Shown in pieces: positions 48,776 to 60,057 of a DNA stretch of 64,000 bases. Origin of the DNA: Caenorhabditis elegans (lineage: Eukaryota; Nematoda; Chromadorea; Rhabditida; Rhabditidae); contig NC_003279.8 of assembly GCF_000002985.6 (NCBI RefSeq), positions 5,952,001-6,016,000 of the forward strand, written 5' to 3'. The position numbers and the translations under genes were made by a program. The stretch's first letter is position 1; each line of letters starts with the position of its first letter. The notes under the pieces were generated by a model, which saw only the letters and a list, made by a program, of their open reading frames with translations, was not told the origin of the DNA and did not search any database.

Positions 48776-51700
48776 GCTGATGGCGGTTGCACAACAATCG
48801 GTGATGGTGGTTCGCGAGGCGTTAAGCCGAGTCGAGGTGCTCCAATCGCAGACGTCAGTTTGATTAGTGATGGTGAGCTTCAGCGACTGAAACTCTTGAT
48901 TTTTACAGAAATTCTCCCGAAATCGGGGCGTATTAGTCAGAATAATAGTTTAGTAGAGTAAAATGAGAATAAAATAAATAGTATTATAGTAAAACCGCAA
49001 TCACTTCAAATTTTTTTGGGCGTTGTTTAGTAACAAATCAGATGAGGGACGAAGTTGAGTTGTGGATATATATTCTGCTCAGGCTTTCCACGACGAAATG
49101 CTCCGTGAGCTGGGGAGTATCTAAGAAAGAGAGAGAGAAAAGCCGCCAGAAACAAGAGGAAGAAGAAGAAGGTCCCGTTGGTCACATAAGATTGTAATAA
49201 ATTGAGAGAGTTCTCTCTGGCGTCTCTATGCCTCTAGTTTGCCACGTGTTGTCACCTGTTCTGGAACCAGTGAGAGATAAGCTTTTTCAATGTGGCTATC
49301 TGTGTTGGACACTCATTCAATTAGACTCTCAGGAGATTCCCCTGTGAGTTTTTTGATGAAAGAAGAAAAGTCACAAGGAACTTGTTCGTTATTTCAAAAA
49401 GGTCCATTCAATACAAAGAACGTCCAGTTTAAGCTTCAGACTCCGGTTAGGTAGTTGCATAGTTATCAGGTTTTTCTTGGAGGACGAATGGAAAACTCAG
49501 AACATTCTTAGACGTTTTCCGGTAATCTAATTATTGTTGATGTTCTAGGACTATTTGTATTCTACTAATATAGCCAGTCGTTCTTCTCTAAAAATCGGAG
49601 TACATTTGGAAAAAACGGTTTTTTTTCAAAAACGTAATCATGCAGAAGAAAATATAACAAGAGCTCTTGTAACTAAATGAATGTCTTTGGAAAGTTCTAA
49701 AGTTCATACATTTAATCTAAATTTAAATATTTCCATGTATTATGTGTCACAAAACTTCTCTACCAAAGATCCTCAACTATCTAGATTGATCGTCAAAAGT
49801 TCCATCACCAAGGTTCAAAAATCTAAGAATTTTTCGAATGTTTTTCATGATTTTTCTCATCACAGAGTGATGAGAAAACATGTTCAGGATGAGAAGCTAG
49901 TTGGGGTTGGAAAATGGGTTATAATCTATAAAAATGGGTTGTTTTGAAAGAAAAATTAGAAGAAAGGGGTCTCATCTGGTCTTGAATGAGCTATTAAATT
50001 AACTAGACACTTCTGGACACTCATGAAAAATTCATGAAAATCTGATGAAGAATTGAATTATAGAAACTATCTCGGAAGACGTCGAAATTCACAAATTCTA
50101 GGAAATTATGGTGCGTGTGTATTATAGACACTAAAACATCAGAAAATAACGTAAACCAATTTAATTTTAAGTGAATAAAAATAACTCTCGAAAAATGGTT
50201 GTGACCGTTTTTGGTAATCAATAAAAAAAACTATTCTTCGAAGGGCTTTGCGAGAGGAATACTAATTAAACAAGACTGTAGACTATTTCAATTTTCAGAT
50301 ATTTCTCTACTACTTGTATAGTGAATATCGATTTTGAATGTTTTAATTTATTGATTTTCGTCATTTTTTTTCGTATTTTTCACTTCTCAATTTTCTGGAC
50401 AGCTGCTCTAATGGCTTGAGCAATGTTCGAAAAAAAAAGAGAAGAATTATAAATTGATTAAAAACGTGGAAACTTTGCAGTTCTCAGATGCAGATATCAG
50501 AAAAAGTGCAGAAAACTGAGTAAAATATTTTTTTATATTTTAATTAAAATTGAAATTTTCAACCAAAAGCTCAATATATTGCCGAATATCTCTAAAATTT
50601 CTCCCACTTGTTCTTGGATGTGGACGCACCAAAAAAAATGTTTAGCACTAGAAATATAAATTTATTATGATATTTTGAACCTGTAGCTACGGTGTCAAAT
50701 TTCAAGAGTTTCTTCGAAAATAGATGGGTTATGTGTTTTGAAAGAACAAGAGAATGCTTTGTCAAAAGATACTTTGAAGCTCGGAAGAGAAAGGAATCAC
50801 AATGTAAAATTAATGTTTTTTAAAAACATTTTCTCATTTTTAAGTGAAAATTAGAAAAAAAGAATATCTGGTTATAAATAACACGAAGTACCAAAGTTAA
50901 CGTCGAATCATAATGCGGAATCAAATTCAAAATGCAATGATTGAAGGAATAGAGTATCGAGAAGTTTTTTCAACGTAAGGAAATTTTTAAAAATTAAAAT
51001 GGTAAATATATAATTAAATTAAAGTTTTAAAAAAACTGAAAACTTGATGAAAATGCGTCAAAAACCACAAAAACCAAGCAAATAAAACCAATAATTGTTT
51101 GTAAAATAAAATAAACAAATATCAAGTTACGGTAAGCGTTGCGGGACCCGCGTGCACACAAAATGGCATGCGCCTTTAGAAAATATGGTTACGGTAACCA
51201 TTAATTGTTTTAAATTTAAAGATTCAATGAAACTTACTCCGTTTTCTTGTTTTGTTGGAACAAAACAAAAATAAAACGAATCGCAACAAAACCACTTCGA
51301 CAATTGATTAGGTGATAACCATCTTGACATATAATTCGCGGATTCGATCAATAAAATAAAAATAAGGAGGTAAAATTCTGAAAACCAGAAAAAAGTTCTG
51401 GAGAACAAGCAAAGGAGAAGTGGAAAAATAGTGTAAAAACGATAAAAGCAAAGTGGTTTTATGAGTGGGTTTTCTTTTTCCTTTCGTCTTTGAGTTTCCT
51501 AGAAAATTTTCATTTTAAACTTAAAATAGTAAAACTTTGAGTAAAAATCAAATATTCAAATATGAAAATTATTATTAAAATTCAAAAAAAATTTCGAAAA
51601 ATCCCCTCGGAGGTTCGGAAAAAGAGATAAAGAAGAGGGTGGAAAAATGATGATGGCAGTGATCGGAAATCAGTCGGAAATAGTGGGCGGGAAGGAGAAC

Positions 51701-52700
51701 GAAGCAAGGAGTGAGAGAAGTAGAAGAAGAAGCTTGTGACACGACAGACGAGCAGCAGTAGAAAGAGAAGATGCTCGGTGAGCAACACAAACAGCTTTTC
51801 AGTCAGAAAAAGTTAAAGGTTAACAAAGAGCCAGTTGTGGCTGAAAATTGAGATTTTGTTTTTGTTTATCAAATGATGAAGACCAATTATATCCTATCAG
51901 TCTTGGACTCCATTCCTCTACTTTGACAGATTATAACTCTATTGCCTCTAGTTTTGTAAAAATTCTTGAATAATTGAATTATAGACAAATATTTGACGCG
52001 GATTCCACATGTCGAAATGTTTTTAATAGAACTGAAGGTCACCATTATATAAGCTGTCAAAGTAAAAAGGACATTGTTTCAAGGTTTTAAAATCTATGGT
52101 CTTAAACTGTCAAAATGTCATAGTAAAAATGTTCAAAAAAAAAAATTGAAATGTTTATATTCATGGTCAAAAATGTCAAGACTCAATTTTTGTCTACCAT
52201 ATCTTTTCAAGTATTTTTTCTCCGAGTATTATACTTCAACTGCCTATAATTGTTTGTTCCAACATTCTAGGAGCAAACCTCAACCAATGCTCAAAATTAT
52301 TCGAGAAGAAGATTTTTGGAAAGTTTTGCAATTTACCAAAAACATTTTCTGAAAATTTTGAAAGCTTGAAATTTATTGGAATGTTTTATTATGCTATTCG
52401 GTATTTTTGTAATAAGTATATTTAGGCAATCTTCACGGACTTGCTCGCTTTTTTATTTATGATGGTTTAGAACGTTTATCATGAATACAAACTAATCTGG
52501 GAAATTGGAAATCAGAGCAAGGAAGCTTAAGCAATTCTAATTTCATGAATTTAATTATCAACTACCACGTTTGAAAATGTTACTCTCGGCACCTGAAAAA
52601 TGAAATTTTCTTTTTTGATAATTTTTTGTAACGGTTTTTATGCAGACATCTTACATAAAAATGGTAATTTATTGTTCAAAAGTTTATAAATTAATCAAAG
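48776..52700. other. upstream region of unc-94, no gene seen
   Basis: About 3.9 kb of AT-rich DNA with short low-complexity frames only. It probably contains the distal unc-94 promoter. An open frame without ATG continues upstream of the distal start exon (PREPPSPIVVQPPSA) until a TGA, so an even longer N-terminus from an unseen exon is conceivable. Confidence 0.45.
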
Positions 52701-52707
52701 TCAACGT

Positions 52708-52923
52708 TTACTTTCCATAAAAGAATTCATGATCGGATGGAATATCGAGCGGGAATGGCAAGATCACGTACAGGACAATTGCAGCGATGAGAAATCCAAT
52801 AATGATGATGCAAGTACATGATAGATAAATGGTCGTACTTCTTGGAAGACTGACACCTTCACTTCCTTCTTCCATATTTGATGGTTGATTTTCGTTTGGA
52901 ACAACTGGGACGACTCTTGGCAT
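52708..52923 (-). CDS. 71-residue single-pass membrane protein
   Basis: A single exon whose ATG follows directly after an ATTTTTTAG acceptor, so trans-splicing to this start is likely. Residues 1-29 are polar and Pro/Asn/Glu-rich (VPNENQPSNMEEGSEG). Residues about 32-55 are strongly hydrophobic (IYLSCTCIIIIGFLIAAIVL). A short tail (DIPSDHEFFYGK) follows. No family is recognised. It is the only gene-like feature in a 5.5-kb stretch. Confidence 0.6.
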   Translation of the reverse strand: MPRVVPVVPNENQPSNMEEGSEGVSLPRSTTIYLSCTCIIIIGFLIAAIVLYVILPFPLDIPSDHEFFYGK

Positions 52924-54366
52924 CTAAAAAATTAGGCAATCGTGAAAAACTGTAATGTTCTTCAAAACCGTAGAAGTGGAAAAAATATACAATAATAACT
53001 GAAAGAGCCCTGGACATACAGTAATCTAATTGTTATAAATGGAGCTTCCAGAGACTTTTTAAAGGTGTGGTTGGCGATTGATAAAAAATTTCTATAGTGC
53101 CAAATTGCCGCCCATTCCTGACTTACTATTACAAAGTATGCATTTTCAAGTTTATTCAGATGAGGTTTTTAGCAAAGTTCGACTGTCTTTCCAATGCTAT
53201 GGGGCATCTGAAAATTAGTCTTACATCCCTTACAGACCAACTAAAGGGTAATCTTGCTTGCAAGCTAATTGGACAAATTACGGTAGCAGTGTTTTCAAAA
53301 TGAGCCTGCAAATTTTAACGATGTTCCAAATTTACTGTGCGATTTTAAATACATGTAAAAATTATACTTTCTTCAAAATTGGTGTATTATATGCTAACTA
53401 TATTGGAGCACACAACAAGTTTTTTTAAACAAACAGGGCGAATGTGAATTATTCCGAGAGAGTAAAAAAATACTGATCGGAAGAAGAAATCCTGCGTGAT
53501 CATTCGGATTCAAAATGAAAAAGAAGTACATAGCTCGTTGTCTAAAAAAAAGTAAATATTATAAACATGATAATGGTTGTTAATCAAAAGTGCATGAAAA
53601 TTCCCAAGTGTATTCATTAGTAATCAGTATCACATGAATTTTTGATGATTCTAGACTGGAATAAGTTGGTTATTTCGGAAAAATTAGTCAACATCAATTC
53701 CAAAGTTGTGATTTTCAAGAAATCAGTCCAAGAGATCAAAATTGGAAAACAGACGATGGTTCCTTTAATTAACTTTAACTAAATCTGGGTGTTTGGTTTT
53801 TTTTTTGATAATTTCAAATGTGTGGTATTTTGGAAAATTTTTTATAGATTAAAATTAGTCCAATATTATTTCCATTTTTAGTACATTTATTATATTACCA
53901 CCATCAGAAATTGTATGTTACACTCAAAAATCTATGAAAATTTATCCACAATGCCAGGAAATTGAAATTTTCAAAAAACTGAACTCCCATATTTTTTTTT
54001 ACATTGTGCTAAATTATTTCATGCAATACTTGAACATTTATTAGATATATTTATTTATTCAATTTCTCATAATTTTTTTCAGAAAAAACTAATTGTAAGA
54101 CAAAAAGTGTGAATACTTGGTTATTAAAATTTTGCACAGACATTGGGATAAATTTGAAATTGGAGCAAAACACTCTCTTGCTGCGCGCGAATTCAAAAAT
54201 ATTTCCAGTTTAGACTTTTGTACTAAACTTTCTAAATTAATATATCATAAATAAATGTTAACAAAAACGTGAACTGCTAATCTCTTCCACATTACAATTC
54301 TCATCAAAAGCAAAGAAGTTTCGAAAAAGTTCAGTTTTCGATAATTCAAAATCAACAAAAGAAAAT
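52924..54366. other. intergenic, nothing recognised
   Basis: AT-rich sequence between the small membrane-protein gene (-) and the lysine-rich gene (+). It presumably holds both promoters. No RNA gene or repeat structure was noticed. Confidence 0.5.
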
Positions 54367-55295
54367 ATGTGCTTCACGAAGAAATCGACTAAAACTCCGC
54401 CGGAGCCGATCTCCAAGGATTCGGCCGACAAAAAGAAGAAGACGACTATAAAGAAGGGGAAGAAGTTTCCGATGATGAACATGATTGTGAAGAACAAGAA
54501 GAATGAGGTGCAAGTTGAGAAGAAACCGGAAGAGGTTCCAGAGCAGAACAAATCAGTCAAAGATCAAACAAAGAAAGAAGAAGTGAAGGTCGTTGAGGAG
54601 GATAAGGTTGAGAAGAAAGTGGAACAGAAGAAACCGATTATCAATCGGCCAAATTGTGTTGCGTTAGTTTTTTAAAAAATGTTTTACTGTCTCTGAGTGT
54701 GCTCCAGAACTAAGAAAAACAATATAAAAATTAAGCACACTCCTAAATTTTGTGGTAAAACTTTTCCCAGTTTTCCTAGTTTTACTGCCAATTATTCTAA
54801 GCCATATTCTCAATTTCAGCATCAACCCTCGTAGTGCTACATCTGGAAAGAAGAATAAGTACAAGTTCAAGTACGGACAAATTGATCAGCAAGAGTTATC
54901 GGTGAGCATGGTCATTTTAAAAACTTTTCTTTAATTCACCGGGAAATTTTCAGATTAACAATGACAAAACCGAGTATTTGGAGAATGCTCAGTTGACAAA
55001 GTTGATGTCTCATGCTGATGTGAGAGCATTGATGGGTGGGCAGTTTGCACAAGGAGAAAATGCGGATACCAATAATTGTCAGGTAAAATGCTTTGTGACA
55101 AAATACTTTTTGCCTATACGGCTGCCTAATGCCTACATATAAACCTAATCATTTCAGGATACAGTCGAAGAAGTGGACAGTGAGATGCTCGAAATTGCAT
55201 TCTCACCCCTACTTGCCGTAATCCCACGCGAAGATGAAAGAGTCTACGGAGCTTTCGTGCATCCCACCGAACAGAAGAAAAATGCTGAAGCCTAA
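54367..55295 (+). CDS. lysine-rich protein, uncharacterised
   Basis: Four exons (54367-54662, 54820-54901, 54954-55082, 55158-55295) in continuous phase give 214 residues. The first 95 residues are dominated by Lys/Glu/Val, with KKKKTTIKKGKK and repeated VEKK/EEVK motifs, probably disordered. The second half is better structured: KYKFKYGQIDQQELS, EYLENAQLTKLMSHADVRAL, then EMLEIAFSPLLAVIPREDER. The N-terminal MCFTKKSTK could be a membrane-targeting motif if Cys2 is acylated, but Gly2 is absent, so N-myristoylation is not possible. An AATAAA lies at about 55325. No domain assignment is possible. Confidence 0.75.
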
Positions 55296-56225
55296 CTTTA
55301 TTGATCTTTTCCAATCCCCTTTTGAATAAAATAAAAAAAAAAATAATCCATTGAATGAGTTGACTTACTTGAAAAACATCGTGGCTTAAACACTGACGAG
55401 TTGATTGCAAATTGAGCTTCTTTTGAGATCCAAAAGCTATTTCTCTGCAAGAGAACAGTATTATTATGTTATTATGTCATAAGACACATTTTCTCACAAT
55501 AGGAATTTCACAGTAGCTTCTTCCGACGCTTTGAGTGGTACATCTATGCTTAAGACCATTGATATTATTACCTTTCTTATTGCCAGCAGTAATCTGAAAA
55601 TTTCAGGTTGGAGAAACATTTAATACAGGTGAAATAATCGATAATAAGATCGCAAATATATTTTTATCTATCTGGGGGGAATGGACCACCCAGTAGATAA
55701 CAACAAATACACTGGGCGGTCCATTTTAATGTCTCGGAAGCATGTTCGCTGCGAGACCATTTCACACCGTACCATTTCTTTAAAGGCACACACAGCTAAA
55801 ATTTCTTCTCGTTGCTGGATCCATTTCTATCATCAAACTTTTTCATTGCTTTTGTTTAAAAAATATTTTTTCGAAGAAAGTTTTTTGGTTTTTTCTGTGA
55901 ATAAAATTATTGTATTTGCTGCAGCAAAACATGTTTAACATTTTAGATGGAGTATAATCGTTTGGGGATTTCGTTTAACTGATAGAAAATGGGACCGTAA
56001 TGACTAAATATAAGTGTAAAAATATACAAATTATTAATGAAGTATACGGCGGCGGTTAATAAGACCAAACACACGAATTCACTAACTTGCTCTTTATCAT
56101 TTTTCAGGAAATCGGGTAAAAGAGAAATAACAATAATTGCCCGTCTTCGATTATTTATTTACATGCAAAAAGTTATCTCGAAAATAAGTTAAAAATAGCG
56201 ATGACTGGATATTTACAAGCAATAT
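55296..56225. other. convergent 3' intergenic region with a short hairpin
   Basis: Non-coding space between the lysine-rich gene (+) and the first RING gene (-). It includes a 15-bp inverted repeat at 55680-55725, listed separately. Confidence 0.5.
55680..55725. repeat. 15-bp inverted repeat (hairpin)
   Basis: AATGGACCACCCAGT and, after a 16-nt loop, ACTGGGCGGTCCATT. The arms pair with a single mismatch (A/G at one position). Nothing nearby identifies it as a transposon end. Confidence 0.8.
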
Positions 56226-57518
56226 TTATTTTTTCACATTATCAGATTTTTCTGTACAAGCGGCTCTGGTTTCCAATTTGGTAGCGATCGCTCCGTGGTC
56301 GACTTGAAGGTGCTCCGTGTGAATTCTTCGCTGTAAAAATGATTTTAGCGTTATCGAAAAATTTCATTCAAAATCAGATATCATATATTTGCTACGCGGT
56401 AGCGAAAAATGGTTTTTCCTTTTGGTCACATTGCAAAATGTTTCAGATATCAGAGCATCTAAGTCGGGAAAATCGTAACACTGCAAATGATTTACGTTTC
56501 TGAAAAGCCGACTGAGACCGATCTGGAATCCTCGCACGAGAGACGAGCTTCGTTCTGGCTGAGCAGGACTTTTCTTTTCAGCGCAAGGCTTTTCTTCTTC
56601 CTCCTCGACATCTTCTTCGTCTTCATTCTCTTCTTCATCTTCATCTGATTCCTCTTCATCATAGGAATATTCCAAATCAGCTTCATATACAGCTTCTTTC
56701 ACTGAATCGCACAAAACTTCGAGGTCTGCCTTCGTGGCTTCTGATAATAGCATTATTTTTCAAAAAATCGGTAGGTATTTAATTTCCTCACCAATTGTAC
56801 TAGTTTTTGATACATCGCGAAGTTGCTCGAATTTTGCCATCAGATCCGCTTTCACGTCAGCAATCAAAAGTCGATATCCTTCATCGATCAGCTCGTCAAT
56901 CGTTTGCTCCAATTGTGGTTGGGCGGCTTGTTTCATTGGCGGCTCTTCAGGCTTCTCCGGTCCAAGGAAACCACATTTTCGAATCAATTCTGGAGAAAAT
57001 AGTGAAAATTAGCTTTTAGAACATTTCGTTTTAGAATACAAGCAAGGATACATTGCATAATATTTATAAAATTGCGATAAATGAATTGAAACCGATTTTT
57101 CATTCCCTGACTCACCCATAATCGCAAAATTGGTCGAAACAGCCGCGATATCACATTTAGTCTCCGCGCGACACGACGGGCACTCCAAATACGCCGAATT
57201 TCCGTATTTTTGCATTGTTTTGATACATTCCGTGCAGAACGTATGTCCGCAATGCAAACCACGAGCCAGCTTTGTCGTCTCATTGTAATTCTAAATTGGA
57301 AAGTTTAATTTTTGAACAATAAAACAAGTGGGGCACTCACAGTGCAGCAGACTTGGCATTTGAGAAACTCCTCGAGAAAATCACCTATCAGCGGGAATGC
57401 AGGCGACGCAGCCGAACTATCTGGAATTTTCGAATTTTGGAACCAGATCTTATAAAAACGAAAAATTACCTGTTACAGATGCCACATCCGCAGGCATTTC
57501 ACTTTTTGTTGCGGACAT
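56226..57518 (-). CDS. RING-finger protein with acidic region (paralogue 1)
   Basis: Exons 57518-57470, 57420-57341, 57290-57116, 56989-56792, 56740-56496 and 56330-56226 give 283 residues. A C3HC4 RING spans residues about 38-83: KCQVCC, LHCGHTFCTECI, LECPSCRAETK, consistent with E3 ubiquitin ligase activity. The middle is helical (LEQTIDELIDEGYRLLIADV). A strongly acidic run (DEEESDEDEEENEDEEDVEEEE) follows, then GLSRLFRN before a GTAAAT donor. The last exon is the least certain: if that donor is skipped, the frame ends at 56364. The ATG lies 6 bases after GCATTTTCAG, a trans-splice site, 357 bp downstream of the paralogue's stop, compatible with an operon. One of the two paralogues is probably the gene called rnf-1, but I cannot tell which. 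Confidence 0.85.
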
Positions 57519-57874
57519 TTATGGCTGAAAATGCTAAATTAAGTAGGTGATTTTTGGGAAAGAAAGGAGAAAAAAATTCAAAACTTCTTCCAAAACTTTC
57601 TACAGTAATCTTAAAGGCACATGAACAACCATGTTTGAATTATGATTTCGCGGCGAGACCTTTCCAAATAAATGTGGTTCCCTTGAAAGTCCTGAATTTT
57701 TGAATGAGAAAAAAAAACACTTTTGAAGAGAAACAAAAGCGAAAATAAAATAAAGGAAATCGCACAGATTTTTCAGGGGAAAACAAGAAGAGATCTTTAT
57801 TTTCTCTATTAAAACATGTAAAACAATACAAAAATTTCAGGCGGAGACGGGATAAAATTGAATTATATAGTAAT

Positions 57875-59470
57875 TTATTCTTCATTCAGAAGAGCAGAGA
57901 GCAGAAGAAATCTGTGAAGAACTCTGCCGGCTTCTTCTATGTGCGAATTCGGAAAGTCTTCAGTGGAAACTGAGCTGAGTGAAGATTCATTGTCGGAGAA
58001 TTCTTTTTCGTCGTCGGAAAAGTCGAGGTTCCCGTTTTCCTGGAATTTTTTTCTTAATTTCAGCTGTTTTAGTTTAAAAAATAGCCGTCTGACAATAAAT
58101 TTACATACATCTCCAAAAAGGCAGCGAAAACTTTTGTACGTCTCCTCTTCATCTGTTTCAGGCATAACCAATGTGGGATAGTAGTCATCGGAACATTCGG
58201 AGATATTATCCTGAATTAGAAAAAAGATTAACAATCGAATTCAAAGTCCTACTAACGTCATCGGAAAACGGACAAAAATGATCATTCTCATGATTCCCAA
58301 AACTGCCGGAAGTTGTGGAAACCTGCGAAATGCTGTCGTTGTCCTGCAAACATTTTTTCTAAAATATAAACTTGTCGACAGTGACACTTACATTTCCAAA
58401 AAGTCCTCGAAAACGTCGGTAGGCGGCCGCCTCCTCAATACCTGAAACCACACCTGGATCATCTAGTTCGTTTTCCTGAAAGATTTTTTCTATTCTAAAT
58501 GTTTAACTCGATGAAAACTAACGTCTCCAAAAAGACGACGAAAATTGCGATAGAAACCGCCACCCAGTGTTCTGTCCGGGACAGTAGTATTTGATTCTAG
58601 AAAATCTGTTGAGTCTTCTGTAGTCTCAGAATCGCTGTCCTGAAAATTTTCAAATCAAGGGAGCATGGAAAATATCAACTAACTCTTGCTGCCAAGAACC
58701 TTAGCATAGTTCGAACTCGCTGATCCTCAGAATTCGCATCAGAATTGTCGTCAGAATCGTAATAACATTCAGAAACAGCCCCTGCCAAGGCTTCAGCCAT
58801 GTTGCTGACCTCTCGCTCGGCTTCTGCTGAAAAAATTCAGTTTTTATAGAAAATACTTATACACATTTGGCTTTGCCTAGACTCCATAGCTGTGATTTGA
58901 TGCGGAAAACGTCAAAATGGTGAATGAGACTGCTTTTTACTTCAACAAGCAGCTCGCGGAATTTATTATCAATCATTTCATCTCTATTCGTTTTATTTGA
59001 GCAGCAACTAGAGGAAGTTCGCGGAGCGTCAACTGGAGGACCCAGAAGCCCGAAATTCCTTGCCAATTCTGAGAAAAAACGTGGATTTCAATACTCAAAA
59101 GAGGTAAAACTTACCCATAATTGAAAAATTTGGTGCTACATTTTCGATGTTGCTTTTAGTTTCCGCACGGCAAGTAGGGCACTCTAAATGTGGGGAATTA
59201 CCGTAGTTTTGCACGTTTCTGATGCATTCTGTGCAGAAAGTGTGGCCACAGTGCAAGGACCGAGCCAATTTTGTGGTTTCATTAAAAGGCTGCAAACATA
59301 TTTTGTAGAAAATTGAGTAAAACTAGGAAATTAGTACCTGATAGCAGACTTGGCACTGGCAGTACCCAGCCAAGACTGTTGATAGAATTTCTGGATTTTC
59401 GGTATTTTTTTCTGAAATGAAATTTAATAAATTTTAATACAAACTCGAGATTGTCAATCTTACCGCTCAT
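57875..59470 (-). CDS. RING-finger protein with tandem exon repeats (paralogue 2)
   Basis: Ten exons (59470-59464, 59411-59338, 59289-59115, 59068-58865, 58826-58684, 58639-58523, 58475-58392, 58343-58257, 58210-58109, 58039-57875) give 385 residues. The RING (CQCQVCYQPFNETTKLARSL, HCGHTFCTECI, ECPTCRAETK) is clearly duplicated from or with the downstream paralogue, as is the following block (ELARNFGLLGPP). After it come successive phase-0 exons of 28-39 codons, each beginning with acidic residues (D/E-N/S-D/E) and most ending FRRLFGD, FRGLFGN or FRCLFGD: a module multiplied by exon duplication. The C-terminus is Ser/Asp-rich, then HRFLLLSALLNEE. It is likely a cytosolic or nuclear E3 ligase; the substrate is unknown. 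Confidence 0.85.
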
Positions 59471-60057
59471 TTTCACGGAGATAAATACCTAGAAATTCTG
59501 AAACAAAAAGAAAGCTGGAATTTGCCTGGACACAAGCCTGGAAAACAAAAACAAATTTGGGGAGTCTAGCGGAGCGCGTTTACTGTAATTATTTTTGTCT
59601 TTTCAAAGTTTTTCATAAAACTAAACTGAATTGTCATTCCTTTTTTGTTTTTAAAATATAAATCAGTTTATTATAAAAAAATTACATTATTAATAATATT
59701 AATAATTATATATTGCGACACAAATTTTTCTCAAATTTAAAATTATTTCAGAAGTCAAGACGAAAAAACAAAGCTATTCATTATTCGAAACAATTTTTAT
59801 TCGATTTTATGATAATATATATATTATTAAATTCCAAAAAGACTGTAAAATGTAAAACTCTCTCTAGCGTAGCATGTGACTTGTCGATTCCCATAAAAAA
59901 ATAACCATTTAAACATCCGCGCAAAGAAATTCGCATTGGAGCGCACCTGCCTCACTCGTGCTTGTTTCGTTTTTTTATTCTCATTCAATTTCACAACCGT
60001 TTTTATCATTATTTTCCGGAAAATCTTAAGAGTTTCTCGTTTAGAATCTTATAAATA
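59471..60057. promoter_or_regulatory. divergent intergenic region (RING gene / Integrator gene)
   Basis: About 590 bp between divergent start codons, very AT-rich in the middle (59640-59850). It presumably contains both promoters. No other feature was seen. Confidence 0.45.

Noticed and set aside
51575..51790. Ser/Phe/Leu-rich minus-strand frames
   Set aside because: Antisense of a purine-rich stretch; low complexity without splice support.
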